Below are positions 24,672 to 34,959 of a stretch of DNA of 64,000 nt, one piece after another. Within the stretch, counting starts at the first letter, position 1, and each line of letters opens with the position of its first letter. Source of the stretch: Kosmotogaceae bacterium UBA1373 (lineage in GTDB: Bacteria > Thermotogota > Thermotogae > Petrotogales > Kosmotogaceae); assembly GCA_002305955.1 (NCBI GenBank), contig DBRH01000012.1, positions 178,118 to 242,117 of the forward strand, read 5' to 3'. The translations under genes were made by a program, and so were the position numbers. The notes under the pieces were generated by a model. It had not been told where the DNA came from and did not search any database. It saw only the letters and a list, made by a program, of their open reading frames with translations.

Positions 24672-26582
24672 GTGAAAGGGAGATACTATGTAACCACGCC
24701 TATTTATTATATAAACAGCGAACCGCACATCGGTTCGGCGTACACCACCATAGTCGCCGACGTCGTATCAAGATACAGGAGGCTTTCAGACAGCGATGTT
24801 TTCTTTCTGACGGGGACCGATGAACATGGTCAGAAGGTCCTGAGCGAGGCCGTATCGAGGAAGATGGACACACAGAAATACTGTGATATTTTGGCCGGAA
24901 AGTTCAGGCAGCTGTGGAAAGAGCTTGAGATAAGTAACGACGGTTTCGTGAGGACTACTGATGACTACCATATGAAGGCCGTTCAGTTCTTCGTAAACAA
25001 AATGAAGGAAAAGGGAGACGTTTACAAAGGCAAGTACGAGGGATGGTACTGTGTTCCCGACGAGACTTTCTGGAACAGAGAAGATCTTAAGGAAGGAAAC
25101 CTCTGCCCCGAGTGTGGAAGAGAAGTAAAATGGGTAAGCGAAGAGAATTACTTCTTCAGGCTTTCGAAATACAACCAGGCCCTCATAGATCTCTTCAACG
25201 AAAACCCGGAGTTCGTTCAACCCGATTTCAGAAGGAATGAAATGATGAGGATTCTGGAAGCCGGTCTCAAGGATCTGAGCATAACCAGGACCTCTTTCGA
25301 TTGGGGCGTTCCCATGCCCGAAGATCCCGAGCACGTAATATACGTATGGGTGGACGCCCTGATAAACTATCTCAGCGCTATCGGCTATCCCGACAACATG
25401 GAGATGTTCCAGCGTTACTGGCCGGCCAACGTTCATCTAATAGGCAAAGAGATAAACAGGTTCCATTCGATAATCTGGCCGGCCATGCTGATGTCGGCAG
25501 ATCTTCCGCTCCCCGGTCAAATCTACGCCCACGGATGGCTTACGATAAACGGTCAGAAGATATCCAAGTCGCTCGGAAACGCCGTCAGCCCCAGAGAGTT
25601 CATAAAGATCTACGGGAACGACGCTCTGAGGTATTATTTGCTAAGGGACATACAGTTCGGCAGAGATGGCGACTTCTCCGAAGATAACCTGATCGGGAGG
25701 ATCAACGCAGATCTGGCGAACGATCTGGGAAATCTCCTTCATAGAACCGTCGTGATGATCGACAAGTTCAACGGCGGGCTGGTACCACGTCCAGCGGAGA
25801 GAAACGGGACCGATGACGAATTGATTGCCCTGGCCGAAAGGACTTTCGTTACATACAGAGAGTCTATGGACGGCCTGCGTTTCACACAGGCCCTGGAAGC
25901 GGTATGGGAGCTTATAAGATTCGCCAACAAATACATAGACCTCACCGAGCCGTGGAAGCTCGGAAAAGACCCCGCGATGAAGGGGAGGATAGACACCGTA
26001 CTGCACAACCTGGCCTGCGCACTGAAAAATATCTCGCTGATGATAGAACCCGTGATGTTCCACACGGCCAGAGAAATAAGGTACAGACTCGGAATCTCAG
26101 GCGAGATGAACCTCGCCGATCTTTCGTGGAGCAAATTGCCTGGAGATATGAGGGTCAGTCACGGGGAGCCGATCTTCCCGAGGATAGATCTTACTACGCA
26201 CAAGAAGGTGACGGAAATGGACGAAGAAAAGGGAAAATTACAGGAGCAGGAAGAGAGTTTGATCGACATAGAGAGTTTTTCGAAAGTCGAAATGAGGGTT
26301 GCACTGGTGGAAAGGGCGGAAAAGGTCGAAAAGTCCAAGAAACTGGTCAAATTGCAGCTGGATCTTGGAGAGCTTGGAAAAAGGCAGGTCGTCGCCGGCA
26401 TAGCCCAGCATTATGGCCCGGAAGAACTGGTGGGTTTGAAAGTGATAGTGGTTGCCAATTTGAAGCCCGCAAAACTCATGGGGATCGAATCTCACGGTAT
26501 GATACTCGCGGCCAAGGCCAACGATACACTGACGTTGCTTACGGTTCACAAAGATATGACTCCAGGAGCGAAGATTTCATGA
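24672..26582 (+). CDS. metG: Methionyl-tRNA synthetase
   Basis: Class I synthetase of 636 residues. The HIGH motif is in PHIGSAYTT and KMSKS appears as KISKS. The knuckle at 127-148 has C127, D130, C145 and C148, so one of the usual four zinc Cys is Asp. The anticodon domain follows, then after a charged linker a C-terminal Trbp111/EMAP-type tRNA-binding domain from about 535 (SKVEMRVALV, MGIESHGMILA). GTG 24672 follows GGAGGTG. gyrA begins 21 nt downstream. Confidence 0.96.
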   Translation: MKGRYYVTTPIYYINSEPHIGSAYTTIVADVVSRYRRLSDSDVFFLTGTDEHGQKVLSEAVSRKMDTQKYCDILAGKFRQLWKELEISNDGFVRTTDDYHMKAVQFFVNKMKEKGDVYKGKYEGWYCVPDETFWNREDLKEGNLCPECGREVKWVSEENYFFRLSKYNQALIDLFNENPEFVQPDFRRNEMMRILEAGLKDLSITRTSFDWGVPMPEDPEHVIYVWVDALINYLSAIGYPDNMEMFQRYWPANVHLIGKEINRFHSIIWPAMLMSADLPLPGQIYAHGWLTINGQKISKSLGNAVSPREFIKIYGNDALRYYLLRDIQFGRDGDFSEDNLIGRINADLANDLGNLLHRTVVMIDKFNGGLVPRPAERNGTDDELIALAERTFVTYRESMDGLRFTQALEAVWELIRFANKYIDLTEPWKLGKDPAMKGRIDTVLHNLACALKNISLMIEPVMFHTAREIRYRLGISGEMNLADLSWSKLPGDMRVSHGEPIFPRIDLTTHKKVTEMDEEKGKLQEQEESLIDIESFSKVEMRVALVERAEKVEKSKKLVKLQLDLGELGKRQVVAGIAQHYGPEELVGLKVIVVANLKPAKLMGIESHGMILAAKANDTLTLLTVHKDMTPGAKIS

Positions 26583-26603
26583 GGAAAGAGGGAGGTCTTA
26601 TCT

Positions 26604-29027
26604 TTGTCTGAAGAGATCATCCACAGAAATATAGACGATGAACTGATAAATTCATACATGCTCTACTCGATGAGCGTCATAGTGGGCAGGGCCATTCCCG
26701 ACGTGAGGGACGGTCTGAAGCCCGTACAGCGCAGGATACTGTACGGAATGTCCGAGCTTGGACTCAGGCACAATCAGAGCTTCAAAAAGAGCGCCCGTAT
26801 AGTTGGAGAGGTGATGGGAAAGTTCCACCCGCACGGGGATGCCGCCATATACGACGCCCTCGTTAGACTTGCCCAGGACTTCTCGATGCGTTATCCCCTG
26901 GTTGAAGGCCAGGGAAACTTCGGCTCCATAGACAGAGATCCCCCTGCCGCTATGAGGTACACCGAAGCACGCATGGAAACTCTTTCCGAAGAGCTCCTCC
27001 AGGACATAGACAAGAACACCGTTCCGATGCTTCCCAACTTTGACGGTTCTTTGCGCGAACCCGACGTTCTGCCGGCAAAAGTACCCAATCTCTTGCTGAA
27101 CGGCACTTCGGGAATAGCCGTCGGCATGATGACCAGCATACCTCCACACAACCTGACGGAGGTAGTGAACGCTCTGGGACTTATGATAGAACAGCCTGAT
27201 TGCGACATAGATGCCCTTCTTGCCCACATAAAAGGTCCAGACTTCCCCACAGGCGGAATGGTGATGGACGGTCGGACCATATCCTCCATATACCACGAAG
27301 GAAAGGGAAGGATCATTCTGAGAGGCGTTGCCGAGATAGAAGAGATCAAGGGGAATCAGTATATAGTCGTCCACGAGATCCCTTACAACATTTCCAAGGC
27401 CGATCTTATTCAGCAGATAGTCGTTGCGGCACAGAACGTGCGCGATATTCAGATCAGGAACATAAGAGACGAGTCGGACAGGAAAGGGCTCAGAGTCGTA
27501 ATCGAGCTCAAACGGGGCGCCGATCCGAACGTCGTTCTAAATCTTCTCTTCAAACACACACAACTCCAGACTACTTTCAGCGTGAACATGCTGGTGATCG
27601 ACGAGAAGAAACGGCCCAAGGTGATGAACCTTAAACAGATGTTACAGGCCTTCCTCACCCACAGGGTCAGCATAATTCGTGCGAGAGTTGAATACGAACT
27701 CGAGAGGGATTCCAAGAGGGCCCACATAGTGGAAGGTCTCACCAAGGCTTTGAGATCCATCGATACGGTGGTCGATATCATAAGGAATTCTTACGACGAC
27801 GAAGCCACCAAAAACCTCATGGAAACGCTCGATATAACACAGGAACAGAGCGCCGCGATTCTAGATATGAAGATGGGAAAGCTCACCGGAATAGAGGTAG
27901 AGAAACTGCTCAAAGAATACCGTGAGCTCGTCGCAAGAATCAACGAATACAGGAAGATACTCTCAAACGAAACCGAGGTTTACTCGATCATAAAATCAGA
28001 ACTTGAGGAGTTGAAGAATAAGTACGGAGATGCCCGCAGAACCAGAATAGACCTGGGAAACGGTACGGACTTCGATATCGAGGACGTGATACCCGACGAG
28101 GAGATAGTGGTTCTTGTCACGAAACGCGGTTACATAAAATCCACGCCTCTGGAGAATTATCGCAAGCAGGGAAGGGGCGGAAAAGGTGTAATCGGTGTCA
28201 GGACGAGCGAGGAGGACTTCGTGGTGAATATTCTGACCACCACCAGGCTCAGCAAGACCGTGATCATCACCTCGAAGGGGAAGGCCTATGTCTTGAGCAA
28301 CTATCTGATAGACCATTCTTCGAGAGATGCCAAGGGAAAACTCCTTGCCAATTACATCAAGATAGAGTCCGACGAGTCCGTCCAGGCCGTTCTCTCCATA
28401 AGGAACGAAGAAGTCGAAGGCAAGTATCTGGTAATAACGACGAAATCAGGCAAAATAAAAAAGACGCCTTTTGAGGCCTTCCTGAACGTCCGCAGCTCCG
28501 GAATCAGGGCCATAGGTCTTGCCGAAGACGACAGAGTGATCGACGCATCACTCACCGTTGAGGAAAGCGATACGATAATCATTTCCACCAGATACGGTAT
28601 GGTCATAAGGTTCCCGCTGGAACAGGTCCGCACGATGGGAAGGAGCGCGGCCGGCGTTATGGGGATAAGACTCAAGAAGAGCGACGAAGTGGTCAGCGCC
28701 AACGTTGTCAGGGCCGACGACGACAGGTTCCTCTTCACGGCCACCGAAAAGGGCGGCGGCAAAAGAACCGATATCTCAGAATATAGATGTCAGAACCGCG
28801 GCGGCATGGGAGTGAAAAATATTTACGGCCTCGAGCGTATAGGAAACGTTATAGGAACGCTGGTCGTGACGGGCGAAGACGAAATCATACTCGCTACCCG
28901 CGGCGGAATGTCCATCAGGATTCCTATCGATCAGGTCAGATCTACCGGTAGAGTCACCAAAGGGGTGCGTATCGTAGATCTTAAAGAAGAGGATATAGTT
29001 GCCAGCATGGCCGTAGTTGTGGAATGA
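26604..29027 (+). CDS. gyrA: DNA gyrase subunit A
   Basis: 807-residue breakage-reunion subunit of type II topoisomerase. Active-site Tyr119 is in AMRYTEARM. The GyrA box (QGRGGKG, canonical QRRGGKG) in the C-terminal beta-pinwheel separates it from ParC. The quinolone-contact region reads [11 protein letters not shown], with Ala80 where E. coli has Ser83. TTG 26604 lies 7 nt after GGGAGGT. gyrB is not in the window. lexA follows after 31 nt. Confidence 0.95.
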   Translation: MSEEIIHRNIDDELINSYMLYSMSVIVGRAIPDVRDGLKPVQRRILYGMSELGLRHNQSFKKSARIVGEVMGKFHPHGDAAIYDALVRLAQDFSMRYPLVEGQGNFGSIDRDPPAAMRYTEARMETLSEELLQDIDKNTVPMLPNFDGSLREPDVLPAKVPNLLLNGTSGIAVGMMTSIPPHNLTEVVNALGLMIEQPDCDIDALLAHIKGPDFPTGGMVMDGRTISSIYHEGKGRIILRGVAEIEEIKGNQYIVVHEIPYNISKADLIQQIVVAAQNVRDIQIRNIRDESDRKGLRVVIELKRGADPNVVLNLLFKHTQLQTTFSVNMLVIDEKKRPKVMNLKQMLQAFLTHRVSIIRARVEYELERDSKRAHIVEGLTKALRSIDTVVDIIRNSYDDEATKNLMETLDITQEQSAAILDMKMGKLTGIEVEKLLKEYRELVARINEYRKILSNETEVYSIIKSELEELKNKYGDARRTRIDLGNGTDFDIEDVIPDEEIVVLVTKRGYIKSTPLENYRKQGRGGKGVIGVRTSEEDFVVNILTTTRLSKTVIITSKGKAYVLSNYLIDHSSRDAKGKLLANYIKIESDESVQAVLSIRNEEVEGKYLVITTKSGKIKKTPFEAFLNVRSSGIRAIGLAEDDRVIDASLTVEESDTIIISTRYGMVIRFPLEQVRTMGRSAAGVMGIRLKKSDEVVSANVVRADDDRFLFTATEKGGGKRTDISEYRCQNRGGMGVKNIYGLERIGNVIGTLVVTGEDEIILATRGGMSIRIPIDQVRSTGRVTKGVRIVDLKEEDIVASMAVVVE

Positions 29028-29058
29028 GGGTTTCAGAGAGAATAGGGGGTGTCTGGCA

Positions 29059-29685
29059 TTGACACTGACAGAGAAGCAAAAGAAGATTCTTGAGTTTATC
29101 GAGAACTTTATCAAGCTTTACGGCTATCCGCCGAGCATAAGGGATATCTGTCGAGACTTCGATATTTCCTCTCCGAGGGGTGTGGCCAAACACCTTGAAT
29201 CTCTGGAGAAGAAGGGTTACATCGAACGTACCGGTGTTTCGAGGGGAATAAGGGTCCTCAAAAGTCCGGACGGCACCTCGATAGAACCGGGTAGCGATGT
29301 CGTGATGCTTCCCGTGATCGGTACTATAGCAGCTGGAGAAGCAGTCCAGGCTATTCAGGCCGAAGAGGAGAACATACCTGTTCCACTGTGGATGATCCGG
29401 CGCGGCTTCGAGTACTATATGTTGAAAGTCACCGGCAACAGCATGATCGACTCACATATCATCAGCGGAGATTTCGTTATAATCAGAAAGCAGGAATGGG
29501 CTAACAACGGCGACATAGTCGTGGCGCTGATTGATGAAGAGTACGCCACTTTGAAGAGATACGAGAACGAAGGGCAGAAGATACGGCTAATACCATCCAA
29601 TCCAGATATGCTGCCGATGGTTATAGAAACCAGCAGGGTGAAGATTCAGGGAAAACTGTCTGGAGTTCTCCGCTGGTACAAGTGA
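29059..29685 (+). CDS. lexA: SOS repressor LexA
   Basis: 208 residues. The winged-helix N-terminal domain (LTEKQKKILEFIE, YPPSIRDICRDF) is followed by the S24 autoprotease. The Ala-Gly cleavage site is in TIAAGEAVQA, the nucleophile Ser in TGNSMID and the general-base Lys in YATLKRYE. TTG 29059 is 8 nt after AGGGGGTG; an extension to GTG 29017 would overlap gyrA and lacks a site. I see no clear SOS box just upstream, so it may be read from the metG promoter. Confidence 0.95.
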   Translation: MTLTEKQKKILEFIENFIKLYGYPPSIRDICRDFDISSPRGVAKHLESLEKKGYIERTGVSRGIRVLKSPDGTSIEPGSDVVMLPVIGTIAAGEAVQAIQAEEENIPVPLWMIRRGFEYYMLKVTGNSMIDSHIISGDFVIIRKQEWANNGDIVVALIDEEYATLKRYENEGQKIRLIPSNPDMLPMVIETSRVKIQGKLSGVLRWYK

Positions 29686-29734
29686 TCATCACGTAATAAA
29701 AACCGACTCTGTCCCGACAAACCTGGAGGATATG

Positions 29735-30193
29735 ATGAAGTTATCCATAGCATCTGACCACGCTGCTTTTGAGCTAAAATCCTTTATAGCTGAGTATTTG
29801 AAGAAGACCCACGAGGTCGTGGACCTCGGCCCCGAATCGTCGGAAAGTTCCGTCGATTATCCAGACTTCGCGCGTGGTGTCTGCAAATCTGTGTTGAGCG
29901 GTGAAACCGAACTCGGGATCCTTCTCTGCGGAACGGGTATTGGAATGTCGATGGCCGCGAACAAATACAGGGGAATCAGAGCGGCCCTCTGTCTCTTTCC
30001 GGAGATGGCTGCGCTGGCCAGAAGGCACAACCACGCCAACGTGCTGGTCCTCGGTGGACGACTCATGGGTTCTGAACTCGCCACATGGACGGTTGACACA
30101 TTTCTTTCGACTGCTCAGGAGGGCGGCAGACACGCCAGAAGAGTCGAAAAGATCGAATCGCTCCCCGGCGAAGATCTGGAGCGATCGAAGTGA
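29735..30193 (+). CDS. rpiB: Ribose 5-phosphate isomerase B
   Basis: Interconverts ribose 5-phosphate and ribulose 5-phosphate in the pentose phosphate pathway. 152 residues with SDHAAFELK at the N-terminus, LCGTGIGMSMAANK (catalytic Cys and phosphate loop) and RRHNHANVLVLGGR. ATG 29735 is preferred to the ATG at 29732 because GGAGG ends at 29729. The stop overlaps the start of the next gene by 4 nt (GTGA). Confidence 0.94.
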   Translation: MKLSIASDHAAFELKSFIAEYLKKTHEVVDLGPESSESSVDYPDFARGVCKSVLSGETELGILLCGTGIGMSMAANKYRGIRAALCLFPEMAALARRHNHANVLVLGGRLMGSELATWTVDTFLSTAQEGGRHARRVEKIESLPGEDLERSK

Positions 30194-31152
30194 AGATCTA
30201 TTACGATAGACGCCATCTCTTTCATCTTCCTATGAAGGAACTGGATAACGGCGAATGGATAGAGAATCCCGAAAAGCCCGAAAGGATAGAGACGATCCGG
30301 AGTGCCCTCGAAGAAAAGGGCTTTGTGATAAATGAACCGAAGGACTACCATGTCTCTCATGTGTTCGCTGTTCATACGTCCGAGTACGTTGAATGGCTCA
30401 AACAAAAGAGTATGACCGTTTCGCCAAAGAGGGAGTACTTCCCCGAAGTATTCGGATACGATAAGCTGTTCGATACAGGTACACCAGTCACGACAGGCTG
30501 TTATATCGCTTCGCTCGCCGGTGTCTCGACGGTCCTCAACTGTGTTGATTCATTACTGGATGACGAGACTGTCGCCTATGCGCTCTGCCGTCCGCCCGGT
30601 CATCACGCCGGGGTAGCCACCGGAGGCGGCTATTGTTACTTCAACAACGCCGCGATAGCAACGAAGTATTACCAGAAGCACACCAGAGGGTTCGTAGCCG
30701 TACTGGATCTAGATTTCCATCATGGTAACGGAACTCAGGAGATTTTCTACTACGACGATACCGTACTTTATGTCTCCATACACGGGGACCCCAGGGTCTT
30801 TTATCCGTGGATAAGCGGAAATTCCTGGGAGATAGGCGAAGATTCAGGTGAGGGTTTCAACGTGAACTTTCCGCTCGATGGGGACACCGAGGGACCCGAA
30901 TACATGAGAACTCTGACCAAAGCGCTACAGGAGATCAACGATTTTTCACCGGACCTACTGGTGGTGTCTCTTGGGACGGATACACACGTAGCCGATGGAG
31001 TGGGCCATTTCAAGCTTATAGATTCGGATTTCTCCATGATGGGAAAACTGGTTGGAGAGATTGAAACACCCAAGCTGGTCATCCAGGAAGGAGGCTACAA
31101 TCCACAGGCCAATGCTGTTTCCGTTTTGAATTTCCTCAAAGCTTTGAAATAG
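30190..31152 (+). CDS. Histone deacetylase superfamily amidohydrolase
   Basis: Zinc-dependent deacetylase fold of 320 residues, in bacteria usually acting on acetylpolyamines, acetoin-utilisation targets or acetyl-lysine. RPPGHHAGVATGGG contains the His-His catalytic pair. LDLDFHHGNGTQ and LGTDTHVADG supply Asp/His/Asp zinc ligands, and QEGGYN is the C-terminal signature. GTG 30190 overlaps rpiB. The substrate cannot be told from sequence. Confidence 0.9.
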   Translation: MKIYYDRRHLFHLPMKELDNGEWIENPEKPERIETIRSALEEKGFVINEPKDYHVSHVFAVHTSEYVEWLKQKSMTVSPKREYFPEVFGYDKLFDTGTPVTTGCYIASLAGVSTVLNCVDSLLDDETVAYALCRPPGHHAGVATGGGYCYFNNAAIATKYYQKHTRGFVAVLDLDFHHGNGTQEIFYYDDTVLYVSIHGDPRVFYPWISGNSWEIGEDSGEGFNVNFPLDGDTEGPEYMRTLTKALQEINDFSPDLLVVSLGTDTHVADGVGHFKLIDSDFSMMGKLVGEIETPKLVIQEGGYNPQANAVSVLNFLKALK

Positions 31153-31168
31153 ATTGTCTATTAATAAA

Positions 31169-31203
31169 GAACAGGTGCGACCGTCGGTCGCACCTGTTCT
31201 TTT
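31169..31203. terminator. Bidirectional terminator
   Basis: A 14-bp perfect stem (GAACAGGTGCGACC and its complement) with a 3-nt loop. TTTT follows on the plus strand and TTTATT on the minus strand. It ends both the metG-side run and the 20-gene minus-strand run. Confidence 0.9.
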
Positions 31204-31214
31204 GACTTTCCTAT

Positions 31215-33686
31215 TCAAAAGGCCGGACCGAAACCAAAGAAGGGCGTCCCATAGTAAAGCTTCCCATCAGCGGCGCTTTTCCCGGCCAGATAGGAGTTGT
31301 ATCCGTACCCGAGTCGCACCATTCCGATTATAGGAATGCTTATATCCAGACAGACACCGAAATCCGCCACGAAGTTGCCACCGATAATGTCTCCCGTACT
31401 GACCTGTCTAAAGAAGACGAGATCTCCGAATCCAACCAGGTCGACCGGAACCGAAGCCGTCTCAGGTGTAAGCGGGTATCGCAACTGCGCCGACCCCACC
31501 GTTACCCCGTAGGAGTTTTGACCGATACCTTGAGAGCCTCTGACTCTTATGTACATGTCCGGAGATAGGAGGTAACTTCTGTAAACTCCGTAGGGGGAGA
31601 GAGGAAAGAGCTGATCGGTCTTTATTCTAAAACCCAGAACGGGATCGCCTATAGACATGAAGTGTGTATATTCGCCGCTTACAGACAGGAAGAGCTTGTT
31701 GTCCTTTCCGAACAGCCCTCTAAGAGTCAAACCCGCCCCGAACTCCGTTCCCATGGTCGGGCGAAAGATGTCGTCTCTGGTGGAGAATTTGTAACTCAAT
31801 CCTGTGAACATCCCGTCGAAACTCTGAAGAACGGTTCCAGTATCGATGGTTCCATCGATCTTAGTCTTGGTGGCGACATCGCTCGTCGATCTTATATACT
31901 CGTAACCGGCTGTCACACCTACACTTTGATCAGGCGAGATGTTGTATATGGGGGTCAGGGAAAAGAGGAACTCCGTTTCCTGTGATTTCGAAGTCACTAT
32001 CGTGTCTGTTGAATCGACAGTGGTGGTGAAACCGGAAAACTTCAACTTGGCTGAAGTATCCAGATTCAGGTTGGTACCGCCGATCTTAGGGATCGAATAG
32101 CCGATCGTGGTATCCAGAGATGGACTTCTGGTGGTGGTTTCCGTTCCGTTCTTGGTTATAACTACCTCTTTGTTGTTTGGAAGAGGTAGCGTGACGCTGA
32201 GGTTCGTGGATATCTTCTGACCGTATCCCCAGACGTTTAGGAGACCAAGATCGAGATAAATGTTCAGACCGTTCTGCCATCCACCACCACCGCCTATCCG
32301 GTTGTTCTTGTTGCTGTCTTCTAGGGTGATCTCCACGTCTATCGCATCTACCCCGACCGGCACCGGAACTATATCTACTTTGGCGAAGTAGCCCGTGTTG
32401 TTGAGGAAGGCGTAGGTATTCCTCAGCTCCTCGAGCGAGAGAACTTCGTTCTTCTTTATCACAATCTTGTCGTATATTAGATAGTCTTTGGTTTTTTGTG
32501 GGCCCACGAAGGAGACCTTCACATCTCTAACAGTGGGTTCTGTGATCTTGAAACTGAAAAAGCCTATCTTGGAATCTATGACGGGTTCGACCCTTATGAA
32601 GGGGTACTCCCTTTGAGTGTAGAGATCCTGCACCGCCTGTATAGCCTTTGCCGCGGTTTCATTGTCCACTTCCTGACCCTCGATCAGTCCCGATGCCATG
32701 AAGATCTCGCCCTTGGGTATCTTGACGTTTCCCTCCACAAAAACGCTCTTCAAAATGAAGGGAGAGCTGACATACTCGACAGGAACGAAGGAGATCCGCA
32801 TGGACAGTGCACTGCTTTCCTTGACGTTTTCCGGAAGGGTGACCTGTCTCACGTTCTTCAGGGTACTGTTGAAAGAGAGGATCATGGCCTGGTAGATACG
32901 TTCGTCGATACCCCACTGACCGTTGGGATTGGCGTAGTAGGTCGAGTATATGGTCTGTATGGCTCTGTTTACATCCTCAACTCTGGGTATATACTTTTTC
33001 TTCGAGTTTATCCACCTTATGAGTGGAGACGTATCGTAGTACTGCTTCAAATAATTTAGTTGAGTCTTGTCGAGCAGGTATTTCACGGTATCTGCCGAGA
33101 AAGGCGCGTCTATCGTGACTTCCCATAGGTACGCCACTTTCACGGTGAAAGTGACCTTTATCTTGTCGGTTATCTTCCCCGAGACTATATCGGCCCTGTC
33201 TTTGTCGGTTGTCCATTCGATCGTGGCGAAGGGCGGTATGTAACCTTTGCTGAGAAGAACCCCTTCCATCGCTTCGAGCGTCATGGGGATTTCGAACATG
33301 AGTCTCGAAGGATTCAGCGGTTTCCCGCTTTTTATGGTAGAGGTAGCTTCCAGCGTCTCCTTCTCCACTATTTTGGGGCCTTCGAAAGCCACCACGACCT
33401 CCACGACCGGGTACTCTTTCACCTGTATGGTCAGGAGCCTTGAGCTTTCATCGTACTGGTAAATGATCGAAGAAAAGTAACCGCTCGCTTCAAGTCTTGC
33501 GACGGCCTCTTTCAGGTCGGATTCCGAGATTTCTATGTTTCTCTCGACCTTTAAAATCTCCAGGACTTCACCGTCGGAAACTACCCTGTTGTCGAGAATC
33601 GCGATTCTTGAAGGAACGATGCTCCCGAAGGCAAAACAGAACAGTGCAGCAAACAAAAAAGTAAGGACTCGCTTTTTAACGGACAT
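31215..33686 (-). CDS. bamA: Omp85/BamA-family outer-membrane assembly protein
   Basis: 823 residues. A signal peptide (MSVKKRVLTFLFAALF) is followed by several POTRA-like domains in about the first 480 residues (LKEAVARLEASGYFSS, VFVEGNVKIPKGEI, NTGYFAKVDIVPVP). A 16-strand beta barrel follows, rich in alternating Gly/aromatic strands and ending in GFGPAF with the terminal aromatic residue. It folds outer-membrane (toga) proteins. ATG 33686 is 8 nt after GGGAGG; a longer frame to 33713 lies inside the previous gene. It is the last gene of the 20-gene run. Confidence 0.9.
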   Translation of the reverse strand: MSVKKRVLTFLFAALFCFAFGSIVPSRIAILDNRVVSDGEVLEILKVERNIEISESDLKEAVARLEASGYFSSIIYQYDESSRLLTIQVKEYPVVEVVVAFEGPKIVEKETLEATSTIKSGKPLNPSRLMFEIPMTLEAMEGVLLSKGYIPPFATIEWTTDKDRADIVSGKITDKIKVTFTVKVAYLWEVTIDAPFSADTVKYLLDKTQLNYLKQYYDTSPLIRWINSKKKYIPRVEDVNRAIQTIYSTYYANPNGQWGIDERIYQAMILSFNSTLKNVRQVTLPENVKESSALSMRISFVPVEYVSSPFILKSVFVEGNVKIPKGEIFMASGLIEGQEVDNETAAKAIQAVQDLYTQREYPFIRVEPVIDSKIGFFSFKITEPTVRDVKVSFVGPQKTKDYLIYDKIVIKKNEVLSLEELRNTYAFLNNTGYFAKVDIVPVPVGVDAIDVEITLEDSNKNNRIGGGGGWQNGLNIYLDLGLLNVWGYGQKISTNLSVTLPLPNNKEVVITKNGTETTTRSPSLDTTIGYSIPKIGGTNLNLDTSAKLKFSGFTTTVDSTDTIVTSKSQETEFLFSLTPIYNISPDQSVGVTAGYEYIRSTSDVATKTKIDGTIDTGTVLQSFDGMFTGLSYKFSTRDDIFRPTMGTEFGAGLTLRGLFGKDNKLFLSVSGEYTHFMSIGDPVLGFRIKTDQLFPLSPYGVYRSYLLSPDMYIRVRGSQGIGQNSYGVTVGSAQLRYPLTPETASVPVDLVGFGDLVFFRQVSTGDIIGGNFVADFGVCLDISIPIIGMVRLGYGYNSYLAGKSAADGKLYYGTPFFGFGPAF

Positions 33687-34239
33687 CTGAATAACCTCCC
33701 AGCGAATTTTCAACTTCTTGAAGAAGATCCAGGATCATCTTCATTTTGACTGGAGTTGTGAAACAGTTGTTCCCGAGAGCCTCTCTGAACTGTGACGATT
33801 CAACGGCGTATCCGTCGTCGTCTAGACTCCTCTGTATGTACCAGTCTATCTCTCCGTTCATGGTTATTATCGAAAAGAGCGACATAGCGACATCGCCGAC
33901 GGGCTGACAGTCGACATTCGATAGCATGAAGAGGGAGCTCACGGTCGTACCCTTTCCGAGACTGGACTTCAGCTCGAATTCTCCGCCCGTAGAGAGTGCG
34001 GCGAATTTCAGCATAGGAAGTCCCAGTCCGAATTTGACTTTCTTACGCTTTTGAGTATAGAAGGGATCGAGAACCGATTCCTGAAGCTCCTCGGGTATAC
34101 CCCTTCCGGCATCGCGGACTGTGAAGCGGAAGGTACTGTCCCTCTGTTCCTCGATATCCAGCCACGCCTTTTCAGTCCCCGATTCAACGGCGTTCTGAGC
34201 GATATCTACAACATGATCACATAGAGTCCTCAGTCCCAT
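33676..34239 (-). CDS. GHKL ATPase-domain (anti-sigma/kinase-like) protein
   Basis: 187 residues. The first 120 form a stand-alone histidine-kinase-type ATPase domain: N box DIAQNAVE, DAGRGIP (G1) and GLGLPMLK (G2). There is no HisKA. The last 60 residues are unassigned. Such proteins accompany the PHP, DRTGG and CBS genes upstream in hydrogenase-linked clusters of Thermotogota and clostridia. Overlaps PHP by 10 nt and bamA by 11 nt. Confidence 0.85.
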   Translation of the reverse strand: MGLRTLCDHVVDIAQNAVESGTEKAWLDIEEQRDSTFRFTVRDAGRGIPEELQESVLDPFYTQKRKKVKFGLGLPMLKFAALSTGGEFELKSSLGKGTTVSSLFMLSNVDCQPVGDVAMSLFSIITMNGEIDWYIQRSLDDDGYAVESSQFREALGNNCFTTPVKMKMILDLLQEVENSLGGYSDVR

Positions 34240-34955
34240 ATTATCTTCACACGCTTTCCTCCTGAGGTCAGCGCCGCTTTGAACTCGTTGAAAATCCTTT
34301 TCTCGGCCATCATCGAAATCGTAGGTCTCACGAGGTTCAAACTGTGAGCGTCGCTCGAGTGGATTATGTTATCGGTCTTGAGATCGATCTTCTTCAAACT
34401 TTCTCTGAAGGAAACTTCCACCGGAATATCCCTGTAATTCTCCGGTATGAAGCCCAGTTGAATTACCAGGCCCATCTTTCTATCGACGTGGGCCAGAACG
34501 CAAACGCCTCCGCGCTCTTCCACCGTGGAGATCGCCTCGTCGATACCCAGAAGCGCCGGCTGGCCCAGCCAGATGTTTTCCATAGAGGTGAAAGAGTCGT
34601 CTTCGCCGACATAGAGCTGATAGCCGGAGATCTCGGGATCAATCTCGATTCTGTTCAGCTTCTCATCCAGCAACCACCGGGAGTATTCCTCCGCGACGGA
34701 GATGTCGGGAAAGTAAGCTAGAACATGCACATCTTCGAGAGTGTGGATTTCCATACCCGGAATCACGGCGATACCCAATCTCTTCAGCACCTCCGTGAAA
34801 ACCCTGACGTTGCCGGCGCTGTTGTGGTCTGTTATGGCTATCCAGTCAATACCCCTCTCACAACAGACGCGCGCGATTTCATTAGGAGTCATTGTGATAT
34901 CTGCGCACGGCGAAAGACAACTGTGAATATGAAAATCACAGAAGAAGGATTCCAA
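34230..34955 (-). CDS. PHP-domain phosphoesterase
   Basis: 241 residues with the full set of PHP metal-binding motifs: DFHIHSCLSPCAD, AITDHNSA, PGMEIHT, LAHVDR and SSDAHSLN. It probably hydrolyses a phosphomonoester or nucleotide; the substrate is unknown. TTG 34955 lies 4 nt after the DRTGG gene. It is part of the five-gene signalling module 33676-36614. Confidence 0.88.
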   Translation of the reverse strand: MESFFCDFHIHSCLSPCADITMTPNEIARVCCERGIDWIAITDHNSAGNVRVFTEVLKRLGIAVIPGMEIHTLEDVHVLAYFPDISVAEEYSRWLLDEKLNRIEIDPEISGYQLYVGEDDSFTSMENIWLGQPALLGIDEAISTVEERGGVCVLAHVDRKMGLVIQLGFIPENYRDIPVEVSFRESLKKIDLKTDNIIHSSDAHSLNLVRPTISMMAEKRIFNEFKAALTSGGKRVKIIWD

Positions 34956-34959
34956 AGAG

